Program-made: the position numbers and the translations under genes | Part shown: positions 8,816 to 17,126 of the stretch, in pieces | Position numbering within the stretch: position 1 is the stretch's first letter | How the letters are laid out: the number at the start of each line of letters is the position of its first letter | Notes under the pieces: model-generated | Seen by the model: the letters and a program-made list of their open reading frames with translations, nothing else | Told to the model about the DNA's origin: nothing | Databases searched by the model: none | Assembly: GCA_020847735.1 (NCBI GenBank) | Contig: JADLBL010000019.1 | Location: forward strand, 1 to 64,000 | Direction of reading: 5' to 3' | Length of the DNA stretch: 64,000 nucleotides | Source: Candidatus Eisenbacteria bacterium | Lineage (GTDB): Bacteria; Eisenbacteria; RBG-16-71-46

Positions 8816-10096
8816 GTGAATCTGGACTGGTGCCGCCTGAGGTCGGTGGTGATCGAGAGCGACGACTGGGGCCTGTGCGGCTGGGTTCCGGACGATCAGG
8901 CGCATCGCGTGCTCGCGGACCAGCCGGCGTTCCGCAGCGAGGCCGGATTGCGCTACGGGCGCTCGACGCTCGAGAGCGCGCGCGACGTCGCCGAGCTGGC
9001 CGCGGTGCTGCTGCAGGTCCGCGGCGGCGACGGCCTGCCTCCAGTCCTGCAGGCGAACACGATCGTCGCCTCGCCCGACTTCGAGAAGCTCGCCCCGGAG
9101 GCGCCCGAGTCCGCCGAGCCTCCGCTCGCCGGTTTCGGCGAGGCCGGCGGTCGCTGGGAGCGCCCCGGGTTGCTCGCCGCGGTGCGGCGCGCCTGCGAGC
9201 AGGGGGTGTGGTGGCCCGAGCTGCACGGCCTTCATCATCTGCCGCTCACGGCGTGGCTCGCCGCGCTGCGGCGCGGAGACCACGACGCCCGCGCGGCGCT
9301 CGCGCAGCGCAGTCCCATTTGCGCGGCGGCGGAAGCGGGTGGCGAGTTCGGCGCCGGGGAGCCGCGCGAGGTTCGCGCGCGCGGCCTGCGCGAGGCCGTC
9401 CGGCGTTTCGAGCAGCTGTTCGGACGCAGGCCCACGTCGTTCTGCCCGCCGGACTACCGCTTCGACGACTGGCTCGAGTCCGAAGCGGAAACGCTCGGGC
9501 TGAACACGCTGCAGGGCAAGTCCGAGCAGGACGGCCGGCCGCTCGCCGGCCTGCGCCGGCGGATCCTGAAGCCGCGCTTTCCGCACTTCGCGGGCGCACG
9601 CTTCTACCTGCCGCCGCGAATCGCGTTCGAGCCGCGAGGCGACGCGCGATCCGCCGGGCGGCTCGGCGCCGACGCCGCCCACCGCGCCGCGCGCGAAGCG
9701 TGGCGCCGCGGCCAGCCCGCGGTGCTCAGCACCCACCGGCTCAACTACGCGCACCTCGACGAGGCGTGGTCCAAGGCGGGGCGCGAGGCGCTGGCCGGCC
9801 TGCTCACGGCCCTCGCGGCCGACGGCGCGGTCTTCCTCACGGACGCCGAGGTGCGGTCGCTCTCCGAGCGCGGCTGGTCGCTGCGTGCGCTCGGTTCGCG
9901 CGGCGCGCTGCTTCGGCATTACGGTGCGCCGCTCGAGCCGCTGCGTTTTCCGGCGCCGGCCGGCGCGGGCGGGGCGCGGCTTCGCCCGCCCGTCGATGGC
10001 GCGGGCGCGACCGAGGGCGGAGTTCGATTCGAGGCCGGAAGGATCGAGGCCCGGGTGCAACCCGGGGAGCACCTGATCGAATGGGAGCGGGCATGA
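8816..10096 (+). CDS. Polysaccharide-deacetylase-like protein
   Basis: The 426-residue soluble protein starts with RSVVIESDDWG, like the DD metal-binding beginning of polysaccharide deacetylase-type barrels. It has matching later elements (ELHGLHHL near residue 138, RPTSFCPPDYRFDDW near 205, STHRLNYAH near 305) for the metal His and substrate pocket. It carries no signal peptide and so should act in the cytoplasm, perhaps on a sugar precursor. The C-terminal 80 residues match nothing I recognise. The GTG at 8816 is the first start upstream of the domain and has GGGAG ten bases before it. It overlaps the methyltransferase gene by ATGA. The enzyme reaction is not established. Confidence 0.6.
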   Translation: MNLDWCRLRSVVIESDDWGLCGWVPDDQAHRVLADQPAFRSEAGLRYGRSTLESARDVAELAAVLLQVRGGDGLPPVLQANTIVASPDFEKLAPEAPESAEPPLAGFGEAGGRWERPGLLAAVRRACEQGVWWPELHGLHHLPLTAWLAALRRGDHDARAALAQRSPICAAAEAGGEFGAGEPREVRARGLREAVRRFEQLFGRRPTSFCPPDYRFDDWLESEAETLGLNTLQGKSEQDGRPLAGLRRRILKPRFPHFAGARFYLPPRIAFEPRGDARSAGRLGADAAHRAAREAWRRGQPAVLSTHRLNYAHLDEAWSKAGREALAGLLTALAADGAVFLTDAEVRSLSERGWSLRALGSRGALLRHYGAPLEPLRFPAPAGAGGARLRPPVDGAGATEGGVRFEAGRIEARVQPGEHLIEWERA

Positions 10097-10806
10097 ACGG
10101 TGGGTGGCGGAGGCTGACCGGCGGCCCGACGGGCCGCTGGACCTTCTGGAAGTTCAACTGGCTCGCGAACCACAAGCTCCTCTCGGCGATCGAACGCGCG
10201 CGCCCGCACGCGCGCGGCGACCTGCTCGACATGGGCTGCGGCGCGAAGCCGTTCGCCCCGCTGTTCACCGGGCACGTGCGCCGCTATTGGGGCACGGACC
10301 TGTCGAAGTCCCGTTACCTCTCCGACGCCCGGCTGGACGCGTTCGCGCGCGCCGAGGCGCAGCCGTTCCGGGACGGCTCGTTCGACACCGTCGTCGGCTT
10401 CTCGATGCTCACCTACCTGCCCGAGCCGGCGAGGATGATCGAGGAGGCGCACCGCGTGCTGCGCCCCGGCGGCACGCTGATCCTGGAGTTCACCCAGATG
10501 GTGCCGCTCCACGACGAACCGTGGGACTTCTTCCGCTTCACGCGCCACGGTGCCGAGTACCTGCTGCGCCGCGGCGGATTCGAGCCCGTCGAGTACATCC
10601 CGGTCGGGGGCCTGTGGGCGCGGGTCGGGCTGAGCTCGATCGCGGCGCTGAACCGTCTCAATCGCGGACCGCTGCGCGTCGTGACCGAGGTCCCGGTGCG
10701 GCTGCTGTACATCGTGATCCAGCTCGTGTGCGAGGGGCTGGACCGGCTGTTCTTCGATCCGCGCGAGGTGCTCGCGCACCTCGTGGTCGCGCGCCGCCGG
10801 CCTTGA
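10093..10806 (+). CDS. Class I SAM-dependent methyltransferase (Methyltransf_11 type)
   Basis: The 237-residue protein holds the SAM-binding motif LLDMGCGAKPF (about residues 40-50), motif II-like YWGTDLSKSRY and the typical FDTVVGFSMLTYLPEP / MIEEAHRVLRPGGTLIL segments of small-molecule methyltransferases. The C-terminal part has two hydrophobic stretches that could touch the membrane. Translation is coupled to the deacetylase-like gene by an ATGA overlap, and the GT-C gene lies just upstream in the opposite direction. The likely role is methylation of a lipid- or nucleotide-linked sugar in surface-glycan synthesis. The acceptor is unknown. Confidence 0.85.
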   Translation: MNGGWRRLTGGPTGRWTFWKFNWLANHKLLSAIERARPHARGDLLDMGCGAKPFAPLFTGHVRRYWGTDLSKSRYLSDARLDAFARAEAQPFRDGSFDTVVGFSMLTYLPEPARMIEEAHRVLRPGGTLILEFTQMVPLHDEPWDFFRFTRHGAEYLLRRGGFEPVEYIPVGGLWARVGLSSIAALNRLNRGPLRVVTEVPVRLLYIVIQLVCEGLDRLFFDPREVLAHLVVARRRP

Positions 10807-10832
10807 CCCGGTCCGGCCGGGCCGCCTAGGTT
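10803..10832 (+). promoter_or_regulatory. Promoter of the acyl-CoA ligase gene
   Basis: TTGACC (10803-10808), 18 bases, TAGGTT (10827-10832). The -35 begins inside the last codons of the methyltransferase gene. The ATG at 10835 is too close to be on the message; the ATG at 10841 fits a leaderless start. Confidence 0.6.
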
Positions 10833-10840
10833 CGATGGCG

Positions 10841-12583
10841 ATGAAGTCCGTGAAATCCGCTGCGCCCACCCCGGTCGTCCGCCTGCTTCCGCAGCTGGTC
10901 GAGTACGCCTCCCGTCAGTACGGCGATGCGCCGTTCGTGCTGCGCTGGGACGGCGCGGCCTGGACGGGCTACTCGTTCCGGCAGGCGGCCGCGGCCACCC
11001 ACGCGTTCGCGGCCCTGCTCGCGCGCGAAGGCGTCCGTGCCGGCGACCGGGTCGGACTGCAGAGCGAGAACCGGCCCGAGTGGGGGCTCGCGTACATGGC
11101 CATCCTCGAGCTCGGGGCCGTGGTCGTGCCGCTCGATGCCGCGCTTCGCGAGCAGGAGGTGGGCGAGATCCTGGCGACCGCCGGCGCCGAGTTCGCGGTG
11201 GTGAGCGCGCGGCTGCACCCGGTGCTCTCGGCCGTGCGCGAGGGACGACTGGGTTCGCTGCGCCTCGTCGGGCTCGACGACCTGCCGGGCCTCGCCTCGT
11301 GGAGCGAGGCGCAGCGCGAGTTCGCGGGCGCACCGGCGCACGAGCCGTCCGCCCAGGCGCACGACCTGGCGGTCATCATCTTCACGTCGGGCACGACCGG
11401 GCAGGCGAAGGGCGTCATGCTGTCGCACGGCAACCTGCTCTCCAACGCCGAGGGGGTCGCGCGCACGATCGACTGCGGTCCGGGCGACCGGATGCTGAGC
11501 GTGCTGCCGATGCACCACACGTTCGAGTGCACGATCGGCTTCCTGTGCTCGCTGCGGACCGGCGGCGCGGTGTGTTACGCGCGCGGCCTCGATTCGAAGC
11601 AGCTGCGCGAGGACATGCGCACCAGTTGCGCGACGATCTTCGTCGCCGTCCCGCTGCTCTACGAAAAGCTGCTGTCCGCGATCCACAAGCGCATCGCCGA
11701 GGCGCCTCTGGCCTCGCGGCTGCTCGTCCACACGCTGCTCGGCGTGACGCGGGCGGTGCGCATGCTCACGGGAGCGCGCGTCGGCGGGCCGCTGCTGCGA
11801 TCGTTGCGCGACAAGTCGGGGCTGGGGCACGTCCGGATCTTCGCCTGCGGAGCGGCGCCGCTCGCGCCGCACGTCTTCTGGGGCTTCACCGACCTCGGCT
11901 GGACGATGCTCGAAGGCTACGGCCTGACCGAAACCTCCCCGGTGACCTGCCTCAACCTGCCGCGCAAGTCGCGTCCGGGCGGCGTGGGCTGGCCGCTCGT
12001 CGGCGTCGAAGTGCGCATCGACCATCCCGACGCCGACGGCAACGGCGAGATCGCCGTGCGCGGGCCGAACGTGATGCTCGGCTACTACGGCAATCCGGCC
12101 GCGACCGCCGAGGTGCTGCGCGACGGCTGGTTCTACACCGGCGACCTCGGACGCTTCCTGCCCGACGGGCGCGTGCGCATCACCGGACGGCTCAAGAACA
12201 TGATCGCGACCGCGGCGGGCAAGAAGATCTACCCCGAGGAAGTCGAGGTCATGCTCGCGAACAGTCCCTACGTTCTAGAGGTCGTCGTGGTCGGCGGGCG
12301 CGACGCGCGGGGCGAGCGCGAGGAGGTCCACGCGCACATCTACCCGAACCTGACCGAACTCGAACTGCTCGCGCGCTCGCAGGGCAGGACCTGCGACGAG
12401 GCGTTCGTCGAGGCGACGCTGCGGGCGGACGTGCAGGCGCGCTGCGCTCCGCTCGCGGCCTACAAGCACGTCAAACGCGTGATCGTGCGCCGCGGCGAGT
12501 TCCCCAAGACGACGACCGGCAAGATCAAGCGGCAGGGTCTCGACGCGCCCGCGCCCGCGGCCGCCGCGACCGGCGTCGCCTGA
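10841..12583 (+). CDS. Long-chain acyl-CoA synthetase / AMP-binding ligase (FadD-like)
   Basis: The 580-residue adenylating enzyme carries the P-loop FTSGTTGQAKGVMLSHGN (about residue 185), GYGLTETSP (about 362), the hinge TGDLG and the C-terminal catalytic lysine region TTTGKIKRQ. This is the architecture of AMP-forming long-chain fatty acyl-CoA ligases, which activate fatty acids with ATP and CoA. Length fits the family (550-600). I start at the second ATG, since the promoter's -10 ends at 10832 and the first ATG (10835) could not be transcribed; a start at 10835 would add two residues. The gene appears monocistronic. Chain-length preference cannot be told. Confidence 0.92.
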   Translation: MKSVKSAAPTPVVRLLPQLVEYASRQYGDAPFVLRWDGAAWTGYSFRQAAAATHAFAALLAREGVRAGDRVGLQSENRPEWGLAYMAILELGAVVVPLDAALREQEVGEILATAGAEFAVVSARLHPVLSAVREGRLGSLRLVGLDDLPGLASWSEAQREFAGAPAHEPSAQAHDLAVIIFTSGTTGQAKGVMLSHGNLLSNAEGVARTIDCGPGDRMLSVLPMHHTFECTIGFLCSLRTGGAVCYARGLDSKQLREDMRTSCATIFVAVPLLYEKLLSAIHKRIAEAPLASRLLVHTLLGVTRAVRMLTGARVGGPLLRSLRDKSGLGHVRIFACGAAPLAPHVFWGFTDLGWTMLEGYGLTETSPVTCLNLPRKSRPGGVGWPLVGVEVRIDHPDADGNGEIAVRGPNVMLGYYGNPAATAEVLRDGWFYTGDLGRFLPDGRVRITGRLKNMIATAAGKKIYPEEVEVMLANSPYVLEVVVVGGRDARGEREEVHAHIYPNLTELELLARSQGRTCDEAFVEATLRADVQARCAPLAAYKHVKRVIVRRGEFPKTTTGKIKRQGLDAPAPAAAATGVA

Positions 12584-12605
12584 CGCCGCGGCGGGGCGGG
12601 CGATC

Positions 12606-13022
12606 TCAGGGCGACTGCGGCCCGCCCGGCGTGGCCTGCCCCGCGGTCGGCATCGGGACGCAGGCGACCGCCGGATCGTTGTCGTCGTACATCGTGATCG
12701 TGCAGCGCGTCCGCGGCGGGCCCGGGGCGATCTCGCCCCCGCGCCAGTCGGGAGCGCCCTCGAGGCCCTTCCACTCCCAGCGCAGGCGGAAGTCGGAGGT
12801 GCGGGAGACCGCGATGGGGATCGTGGTCCGCGCGCCGGGAGCGATTTCGTCACGGACGTAGGTCCTGCCGTCCACGGTGAGCCGGACGCGCAGCATCTCG
12901 CGCGTGCCTTCGTTGACGAGCACGGCCTCGGAGTCGGTGTTGCCGGTGAGCAGACCGCCGCGATGGTTCCAGCCGTACCACACGACGGCCACGAGGAAGA
13001 CGAGGAACAGCAGTCGCTTCAT
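12606..13022 (-). CDS. Small membrane-anchored protein of unknown function
   Basis: The 138-residue protein begins with a lysine-arginine pair and one hydrophobic helix (LLFLVFLVAVVWYGW), then a soluble domain of about 110 residues that looks all-beta (EAVLVNEGTREMLRVRLTVD) and ends Pro-rich. It is either an uncleaved membrane anchor or a signal peptide. No family is recognised. GGGAGG lies close before the ATG. It lies between the convergent acyl-CoA ligase and the MFS carrier and has no obvious partner. Confidence 0.7.
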   Translation of the reverse strand: MKRLLFLVFLVAVVWYGWNHRGGLLTGNTDSEAVLVNEGTREMLRVRLTVDGRTYVRDEIAPGARTTIPIAVSRTSDFRLRWEWKGLEGAPDWRGGEIAPGPPRTRCTITMYDDNDPAVACVPMPTAGQATPGGPQSP

Positions 13023-13107
13023 GGGACCTCCCTGGCCGCCGTCGGATGGCGGCGCGCGCAGCGTAACGCTTCGCGGCGGATGGCGCGCAGCGAAATCTCG
13101 AATGCCG

Positions 13108-14397
13108 TCAGTCGCCGCCCGGCCCGTCGGCCCTCAGGCCCTTCGCCTCCTCGCTCAACCGCACTCCGGCGTCCGACTCGGGCACGTTGCGGAAGGCCAG
13201 CCAGAACGTCGTCGCGGCGATGAAGTAGAGGACCGCGGTCAGGTAGAACGGGGTCGCGTAGCCGAAGTGCTCGATCACCACGCCGGCCGCGACCGCGCTG
13301 ATTCCCCAGCCGATGTTCCAGACCAGGTTGATCGTCGTCGTCGCCCGCGCCCGCAGCGCCGTCGGCATCGCCTCCATGACGAAGGTCTGCAGCAGCGGCG
13401 TGGCCGCCTGCATGAACGTCGCGCGCAGCCAGAAGGAGCCGACCGCGACCGGCAGGTGACGCTCGGCGCCCAGCGTGACGAGGAATGGCAGCGACAGCAG
13501 CTCCGAAAAGAGGGCCGTTCTCAGCTTGCCGAAGCGTCGCGCGAGGGCCGGCCCGATCAACGCGGCGGCGGCGGTGAAGACCTGCGCGACCGAGAAGAAC
13601 GCGCCGATCTGCCCGCTGGAGCAGGCGAAGCGGTCCTTGAAGTAGAGGTTCATGAACGGGATGACCAGTCCGGCGCCCATGCCGATCAGCCCCGAGTTGA
13701 TCGCGATCGGGCGGAGTCGGGCCCACTCCTCGCGGGTCGGAGGGGCCTGGCCGTGCGTCAGCGGCCGCTCGACGATCCCGCGCAGGCCGGCGAGCGGGAT
13801 CAGCGTCGAGAGCGCGAGTGCCGCGCCCGCGAGCAGCCCGACGCGGTACGCCCCGAGCAGCGGCGTCGCGGGAAGGATCGCGTGCACGATCCTCGGGATC
13901 ACGCCTCCGATCGCGCTGCCGAGCACGCCGGCCAGCAGCGCGCTGGCGAAGAACGTGCTGAACAGGTGCGTGCGCTCGCGCGGGCTCGAATGCTCGGTCA
14001 GGAACGGCGCCGCCGCGATCTGGAAGAGCGCCTGTCCCGCGCCGATGACGAAGCCGGTCGCGAGAATCGGCGCCGGATCGGTCAGCGTCGCGCGCAACAG
14101 GTGGCCGATCCCCTCGAGCGTCGCGCCGAGCACGAGGCTGCGCCGGCGTCCCCAGCGCTCGGCGAGGGCTCCGGCCGGCAACGCGGCGACCACCAGCCCG
14201 AGCGCGTTCATGGAAAGCGCCTTGCCCACGAAGCTCTCCGGGTAGCCGGCCTCGACCAGGTAGAGATTGAAGAGCACGGCGAAGACGCCCTGCGCGCTCC
14301 ACACGAGGAACTCGGCGAGCAGGTAGATGCGCGCCGGCCGCGAGAAGGCACGGGCGGCGTCGAGGAAGTCCGCAAGGGCGGCGCGCGGTGACATCAT
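13108..14397 (-). CDS. Major facilitator superfamily (MFS) transporter
   Basis: The 429-residue protein has twelve hydrophobic segments and the MFS motif-A region after helix 2 (AGALAERWGRRRSLVLG), with the repeated half beginning near residue 220 after a charged loop (PLTHGQAPPTREEWARL). Such proteins move small solutes or drugs by proton coupling. Nothing in the sequence fixes the substrate. It follows the XRE-cupin regulator gene on the same strand, but a perfect 12-bp hairpin (14449-14477) separates them, so co-transcription is doubtful. Confidence 0.88.
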   Translation of the reverse strand: MMSPRAALADFLDAARAFSRPARIYLLAEFLVWSAQGVFAVLFNLYLVEAGYPESFVGKALSMNALGLVVAALPAGALAERWGRRRSLVLGATLEGIGHLLRATLTDPAPILATGFVIGAGQALFQIAAAPFLTEHSSPRERTHLFSTFFASALLAGVLGSAIGGVIPRIVHAILPATPLLGAYRVGLLAGAALALSTLIPLAGLRGIVERPLTHGQAPPTREEWARLRPIAINSGLIGMGAGLVIPFMNLYFKDRFACSSGQIGAFFSVAQVFTAAAALIGPALARRFGKLRTALFSELLSLPFLVTLGAERHLPVAVGSFWLRATFMQAATPLLQTFVMEAMPTALRARATTTINLVWNIGWGISAVAAGVVIEHFGYATPFYLTAVLYFIAATTFWLAFRNVPESDAGVRLSEEAKGLRADGPGGD

Positions 14398-14448
14398 GGA
14401 CGGAAGGACTCCCGGCGGGCCGGGGAGCAGGCCCGCGCACGAAACGCG

Positions 14449-14477
14449 GAACGGCGGCTCGCGTCGAGCCGCCGTTC
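14449..14477 (-). terminator. Perfect 12-bp GC hairpin after the XRE-cupin gene
   Basis: GAACGGCGGCTC (14449-14460), loop GCGTC, GAGCCGCCGTTC (14466-14477). It starts 23 bases after the stop of the regulator gene, has no T tract, and precedes the MFS gene. A rho-independent-like terminator is the simplest reading. Confidence 0.6.
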
Positions 14478-14500
14478 ACCGCCGCGAAAGGACGCGGGGC

Positions 14501-15118
14501 TCAGGTGCGCGTCGCCGATCCGAAGGCGATCTCCGAGTCGAAGGTGTACGGCTGGCCGCCGCGCGGGCGCGGCGCGGGTTCGAACGCCGCGGGCGTCATG
14601 GCGATGAGCACCCGGGCGGGTTCGGGGCCGGCGTTCTCCAGGGCATGCGGAACCCGGCCATCGTAGTGGCAGGAGTCGCCGGGCTCGAGCGTCAGCGTGT
14701 GCTCGCCGCACGCCAGGTGGACGCGGCCTTCGAGACACAGGAGAACTTCCTCGCCGTGGTGATAGTGACGCTTGTCGCCGGCGGTCTGTCCCGGGCCGAG
14801 CTCGGCCACGACCAGCTCGAGGTTGCGCCTCGGCAGCGCCGAGAGCACTTCGACCTGGCCGGCGTTGCCGCCCACCAGCAGCCGGGGCCGGTCGCCGGCC
14901 CGGACGACGTGCGGCGCCTGTTCCTCCTCGACGACGAGGTAGGCCACCGAGGTCTCGAGCGCGCGGGCCAGATCCTGGAGCGTGGCGAGGGACGGAGAGG
15001 TGCGGCTGTTCTCGACCTGGCTGATGAAGCCTTTCGAGAGGCCGGTGGCTTCCGCGAGCTGCTGCACGGTCAGCCCGCGACGAAGGCGGAGGTCACGGAT
15101 CTTCTTACCAAGCTGCAT
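14501..15118 (-). CDS. XRE-family regulator with C-terminal cupin domain
   Basis: The 205-residue protein has an N-terminal helix-turn-helix of XRE type (IRDLRLRRGLTVQQLAEATG followed by LSKGFISQVENSRTSPS, residues 6-45) and a C-terminal cupin barrel (about 95-190) with the metal motif HYHHGEEVLLCLEG and GDSCHYDGRVPH. This SutR/PuuR-like architecture senses a small ligand in the cupin and represses nearby genes. AGGAGGCGAC lies directly before the ATG. Its own promoter contains a palindrome (15171-15182), so autoregulation is likely; the neighbouring MFS or ABC exporter genes may be targets. Confidence 0.9.
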   Translation of the reverse strand: MQLGKKIRDLRLRRGLTVQQLAEATGLSKGFISQVENSRTSPSLATLQDLARALETSVAYLVVEEEQAPHVVRAGDRPRLLVGGNAGQVEVLSALPRRNLELVVAELGPGQTAGDKRHYHHGEEVLLCLEGRVHLACGEHTLTLEPGDSCHYDGRVPHALENAGPEPARVLIAMTPAAFEPAPRPRGGQPYTFDSEIAFGSATRT

Positions 15119-15170
15119 GTCGCCTCCTGGGGCAGGGAGAGGGGATGCGCACGACCGGCGTCAGTTCACA

Positions 15171-15200
15171 ATGTTAGAACATGATTCAGTGAGCCTTCAA
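15171..15200 (-). promoter_or_regulatory. Promoter and probable operator of the XRE-cupin gene
   Basis: On the minus strand TTGAAG (15200-15195), 18 bases and TAACAT (15176-15171). The palindrome ATGTT-AG-AACAT (15171-15182) overlaps the -10, and a weaker TCAAT/ATTGA inverted repeat (15197-15213) covers the -35. This is an AT-rich island in otherwise GC-rich DNA, as expected for an autoregulatory operator. Confidence 0.55.
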
Positions 15201-15256
15201 TCGGTTTATTGAGGCTGGTGCTTGCGCTGCGCCGGGGGCCGGCGGGCGCCCCGGGT

Positions 15257-15274
15257 GCCGGCGCTCGCGCCGGC
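15257..15274 (-). terminator. Inverted repeat after the ABC exporter operon
   Basis: GCCGGCGC-TC-GCGCCGGC, 23 bases beyond the stop of the second exporter gene. With a realistic loop the stem is six GC pairs; no T tract. It is a weak terminator candidate. Confidence 0.35.
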
Positions 15275-15296
15275 CTGGGGACCCGCGCGCCCGGGT

Positions 15297-17126
15297 TCAG
15301 ACGGTCGCGCCGGAGCGCGGGTCCGAGCCCAGGTACTGGAGCTGGTAGAGCCGCGAGTACAGGCCGCCCAGCCGCATGAGTTCGGCATGCGTGCCCGACT
15401 CGCGCACGCGCCCGTGGTGCAGCACGACGATGCGGTCCACGTCCTGGATGGTGGAAAGGCGGTGCGCGATGACGAGGCTGGTGCGGCCCAGCATCAGCCG
15501 GTGCAGCGCCTCCTGGATGCGTCGCTCGGTGTGGGTGTCCACGCTCGAGGTCGCCTCGTCGAGCACCAGCACGTCCGGCTCGCGCGCCAGCGCGCGGGCG
15601 AACGACAGCAGCTGCTTCTGGCCGGCGGAAAGCGAGGCGCCCCGCTCGCGCACCTCGGCGTTCCAGCCGCCCGGCAGGCGCTCGATGAACTCCTGCGCAT
15701 GAACCTCGCGCGCCGCCCGCCGCACCGACGCGGAGGCGAGTCGCGGGTCGCCAAGGGTGAGATTGCCCTCGATCGAGCCGCTGAAGAGAAACACGTCCTG
15801 CAGCACGAGCCCGATGCGCTGCCGCAGTTCCTCCGCGTCCCACTGCGCGAGCGGCCGGCCGTCCACGCGGATCTCGCCACGCTGCGGCACGTAGAAGCGC
15901 AGCAGCAGGCTGGTCAGCGTCGTCTTTCCCGAGCCGGTGGCACCGACCAGCGCGACCTTCTCGCCCGCCTCGACGGTGAACGACACGTCCTCGAGCACCC
16001 AGTGCTCGTCCTGGTAGGCGAACCAGACGTGCTCGAACTCGAGGCGCACGCCGCGCGCGCGTCCGCCTGCGGGCGCGGCCGGCGGAACCGGCGATGCGGG
16101 CGCGCGCGGGGTGTCGAGCGCGACGGCCGCGACGTCCACCGGCGTGTCGAGCAGGCCGAAGATCCGCTCCGACGAGGCCATCGCCTGCTGGACGATGCCG
16201 TACTTCTCGGACAGGTCCGAGATCGGCCGGAAGAAACGCTGGGTGTACTGGATGAACGCCACCAGCGTGCCGAGCGTGATGCCGGTCCACATGACCTGCC
16301 GGCCGCCGTACCAGACGATCAGCGCGAGCGCGATGGCGGAGACGAGTTCGAGCAGCGGGAAGAACACCGCATGGTAGGTGTTCGCGAGCAGGTTCGCCTG
16401 ACGATGTTCGGCGTTGATCGCCGCGAACGCCGCATGGTTCCGGGACTCGCGTCCGAGCAGCTGGACGGTGGACATGCCGCCCAGGTTCTCGTTGAGGAAC
16501 GCGTTCAGCTTGGCGAGCTGGGTCCGCACCTCGCGGAACACGGCGCGCACCCGCACGCGGAAGACGAGCGTGACCACCAGGATGAGCGGCAGCACCGAGA
16601 AGGTCACCGCGAGCAGTTCGACATTGAGTTGCGCCATCGCGACGACGATGCCGACGAGCATGAACAGGTCGCCGAACAAGGCGACGACGCCGGCGGTGAA
16701 GAGCTCGTTGAGCACGTCCACGTCGTTCGTCACCCTCGTCATGAGCCGCCCGATCGGATTGCGGTCGAAGAACGAGACGGGCAGGCGCTGCAGGTGGCGG
16801 AACAGGTCGGTCCGCAGGTCCCGCATGATGGCCTGTCCGACGCGCTGCATGAGCTGCGCCTGCACGTACCCGAGCCCGAACGCGATGGCCAGCGCCGACA
16901 GGTAGACCAGCGCGATGCGGTCGAGCAGGTACAGGTCACGGTGCCGGATGCCCAGGTCGATCGCTTCCTTGGTCAGGAAGGGGAACGCCAGCTGGACGGC
17001 GGCATCGGCGAGCGTGACGAGCACCGCGAGAGCCACCTGCAGCCGGTAGGGCTTCAGGTAGCCGGCGATCCGCAGCATGAGGCGCCGGTCCAGCGGCCGG
17101 CTGGAGTCCTCCTCGAAGGCGCTCAC
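15297..17126 (-). CDS. ABC exporter half-transporter, consensus-ATPase subunit
   Basis: The 609-residue subunit has six membrane helices (about residues 25-320) and a nucleotide-binding domain with Walker A GATGSGKTT, Walker B VLVLDEATSSVD with the catalytic Glu, and a signature that reads LSAGQ instead of LSGGQ. It forms a pair with the neighbouring half-transporter. The deviant signature here and the deviant Walker B there fall in the same composite site, as in TM287/288- and BmrCD-type heterodimers with one working site. GTG at 17126 is the only start fitting the GTGA overlap. Such exporters expel drugs or lipids; the cargo is unknown. Confidence 0.92.
   Translation of the reverse strand: MSAFEEDSSRPLDRRLMLRIAGYLKPYRLQVALAVLVTLADAAVQLAFPFLTKEAIDLGIRHRDLYLLDRIALVYLSALAIAFGLGYVQAQLMQRVGQAIMRDLRTDLFRHLQRLPVSFFDRNPIGRLMTRVTNDVDVLNELFTAGVVALFGDLFMLVGIVVAMAQLNVELLAVTFSVLPLILVVTLVFRVRVRAVFREVRTQLAKLNAFLNENLGGMSTVQLLGRESRNHAAFAAINAEHRQANLLANTYHAVFFPLLELVSAIALALIVWYGGRQVMWTGITLGTLVAFIQYTQRFFRPISDLSEKYGIVQQAMASSERIFGLLDTPVDVAAVALDTPRAPASPVPPAAPAGGRARGVRLEFEHVWFAYQDEHWVLEDVSFTVEAGEKVALVGATGSGKTTLTSLLLRFYVPQRGEIRVDGRPLAQWDAEELRQRIGLVLQDVFLFSGSIEGNLTLGDPRLASASVRRAAREVHAQEFIERLPGGWNAEVRERGASLSAGQKQLLSFARALAREPDVLVLDEATSSVDTHTERRIQEALHRLMLGRTSLVIAHRLSTIQDVDRIVVLHHGRVRESGTHAELMRLGGLYSRLYQLQYLGSDPRSGATV

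Noticed and set aside
9919-10869. A 316-codon minus-strand frame across the deacetylase/methyltransferase junction
   Set aside because: It is antisense to two genes with clear motifs and shows only Arg/Glu-rich filler.
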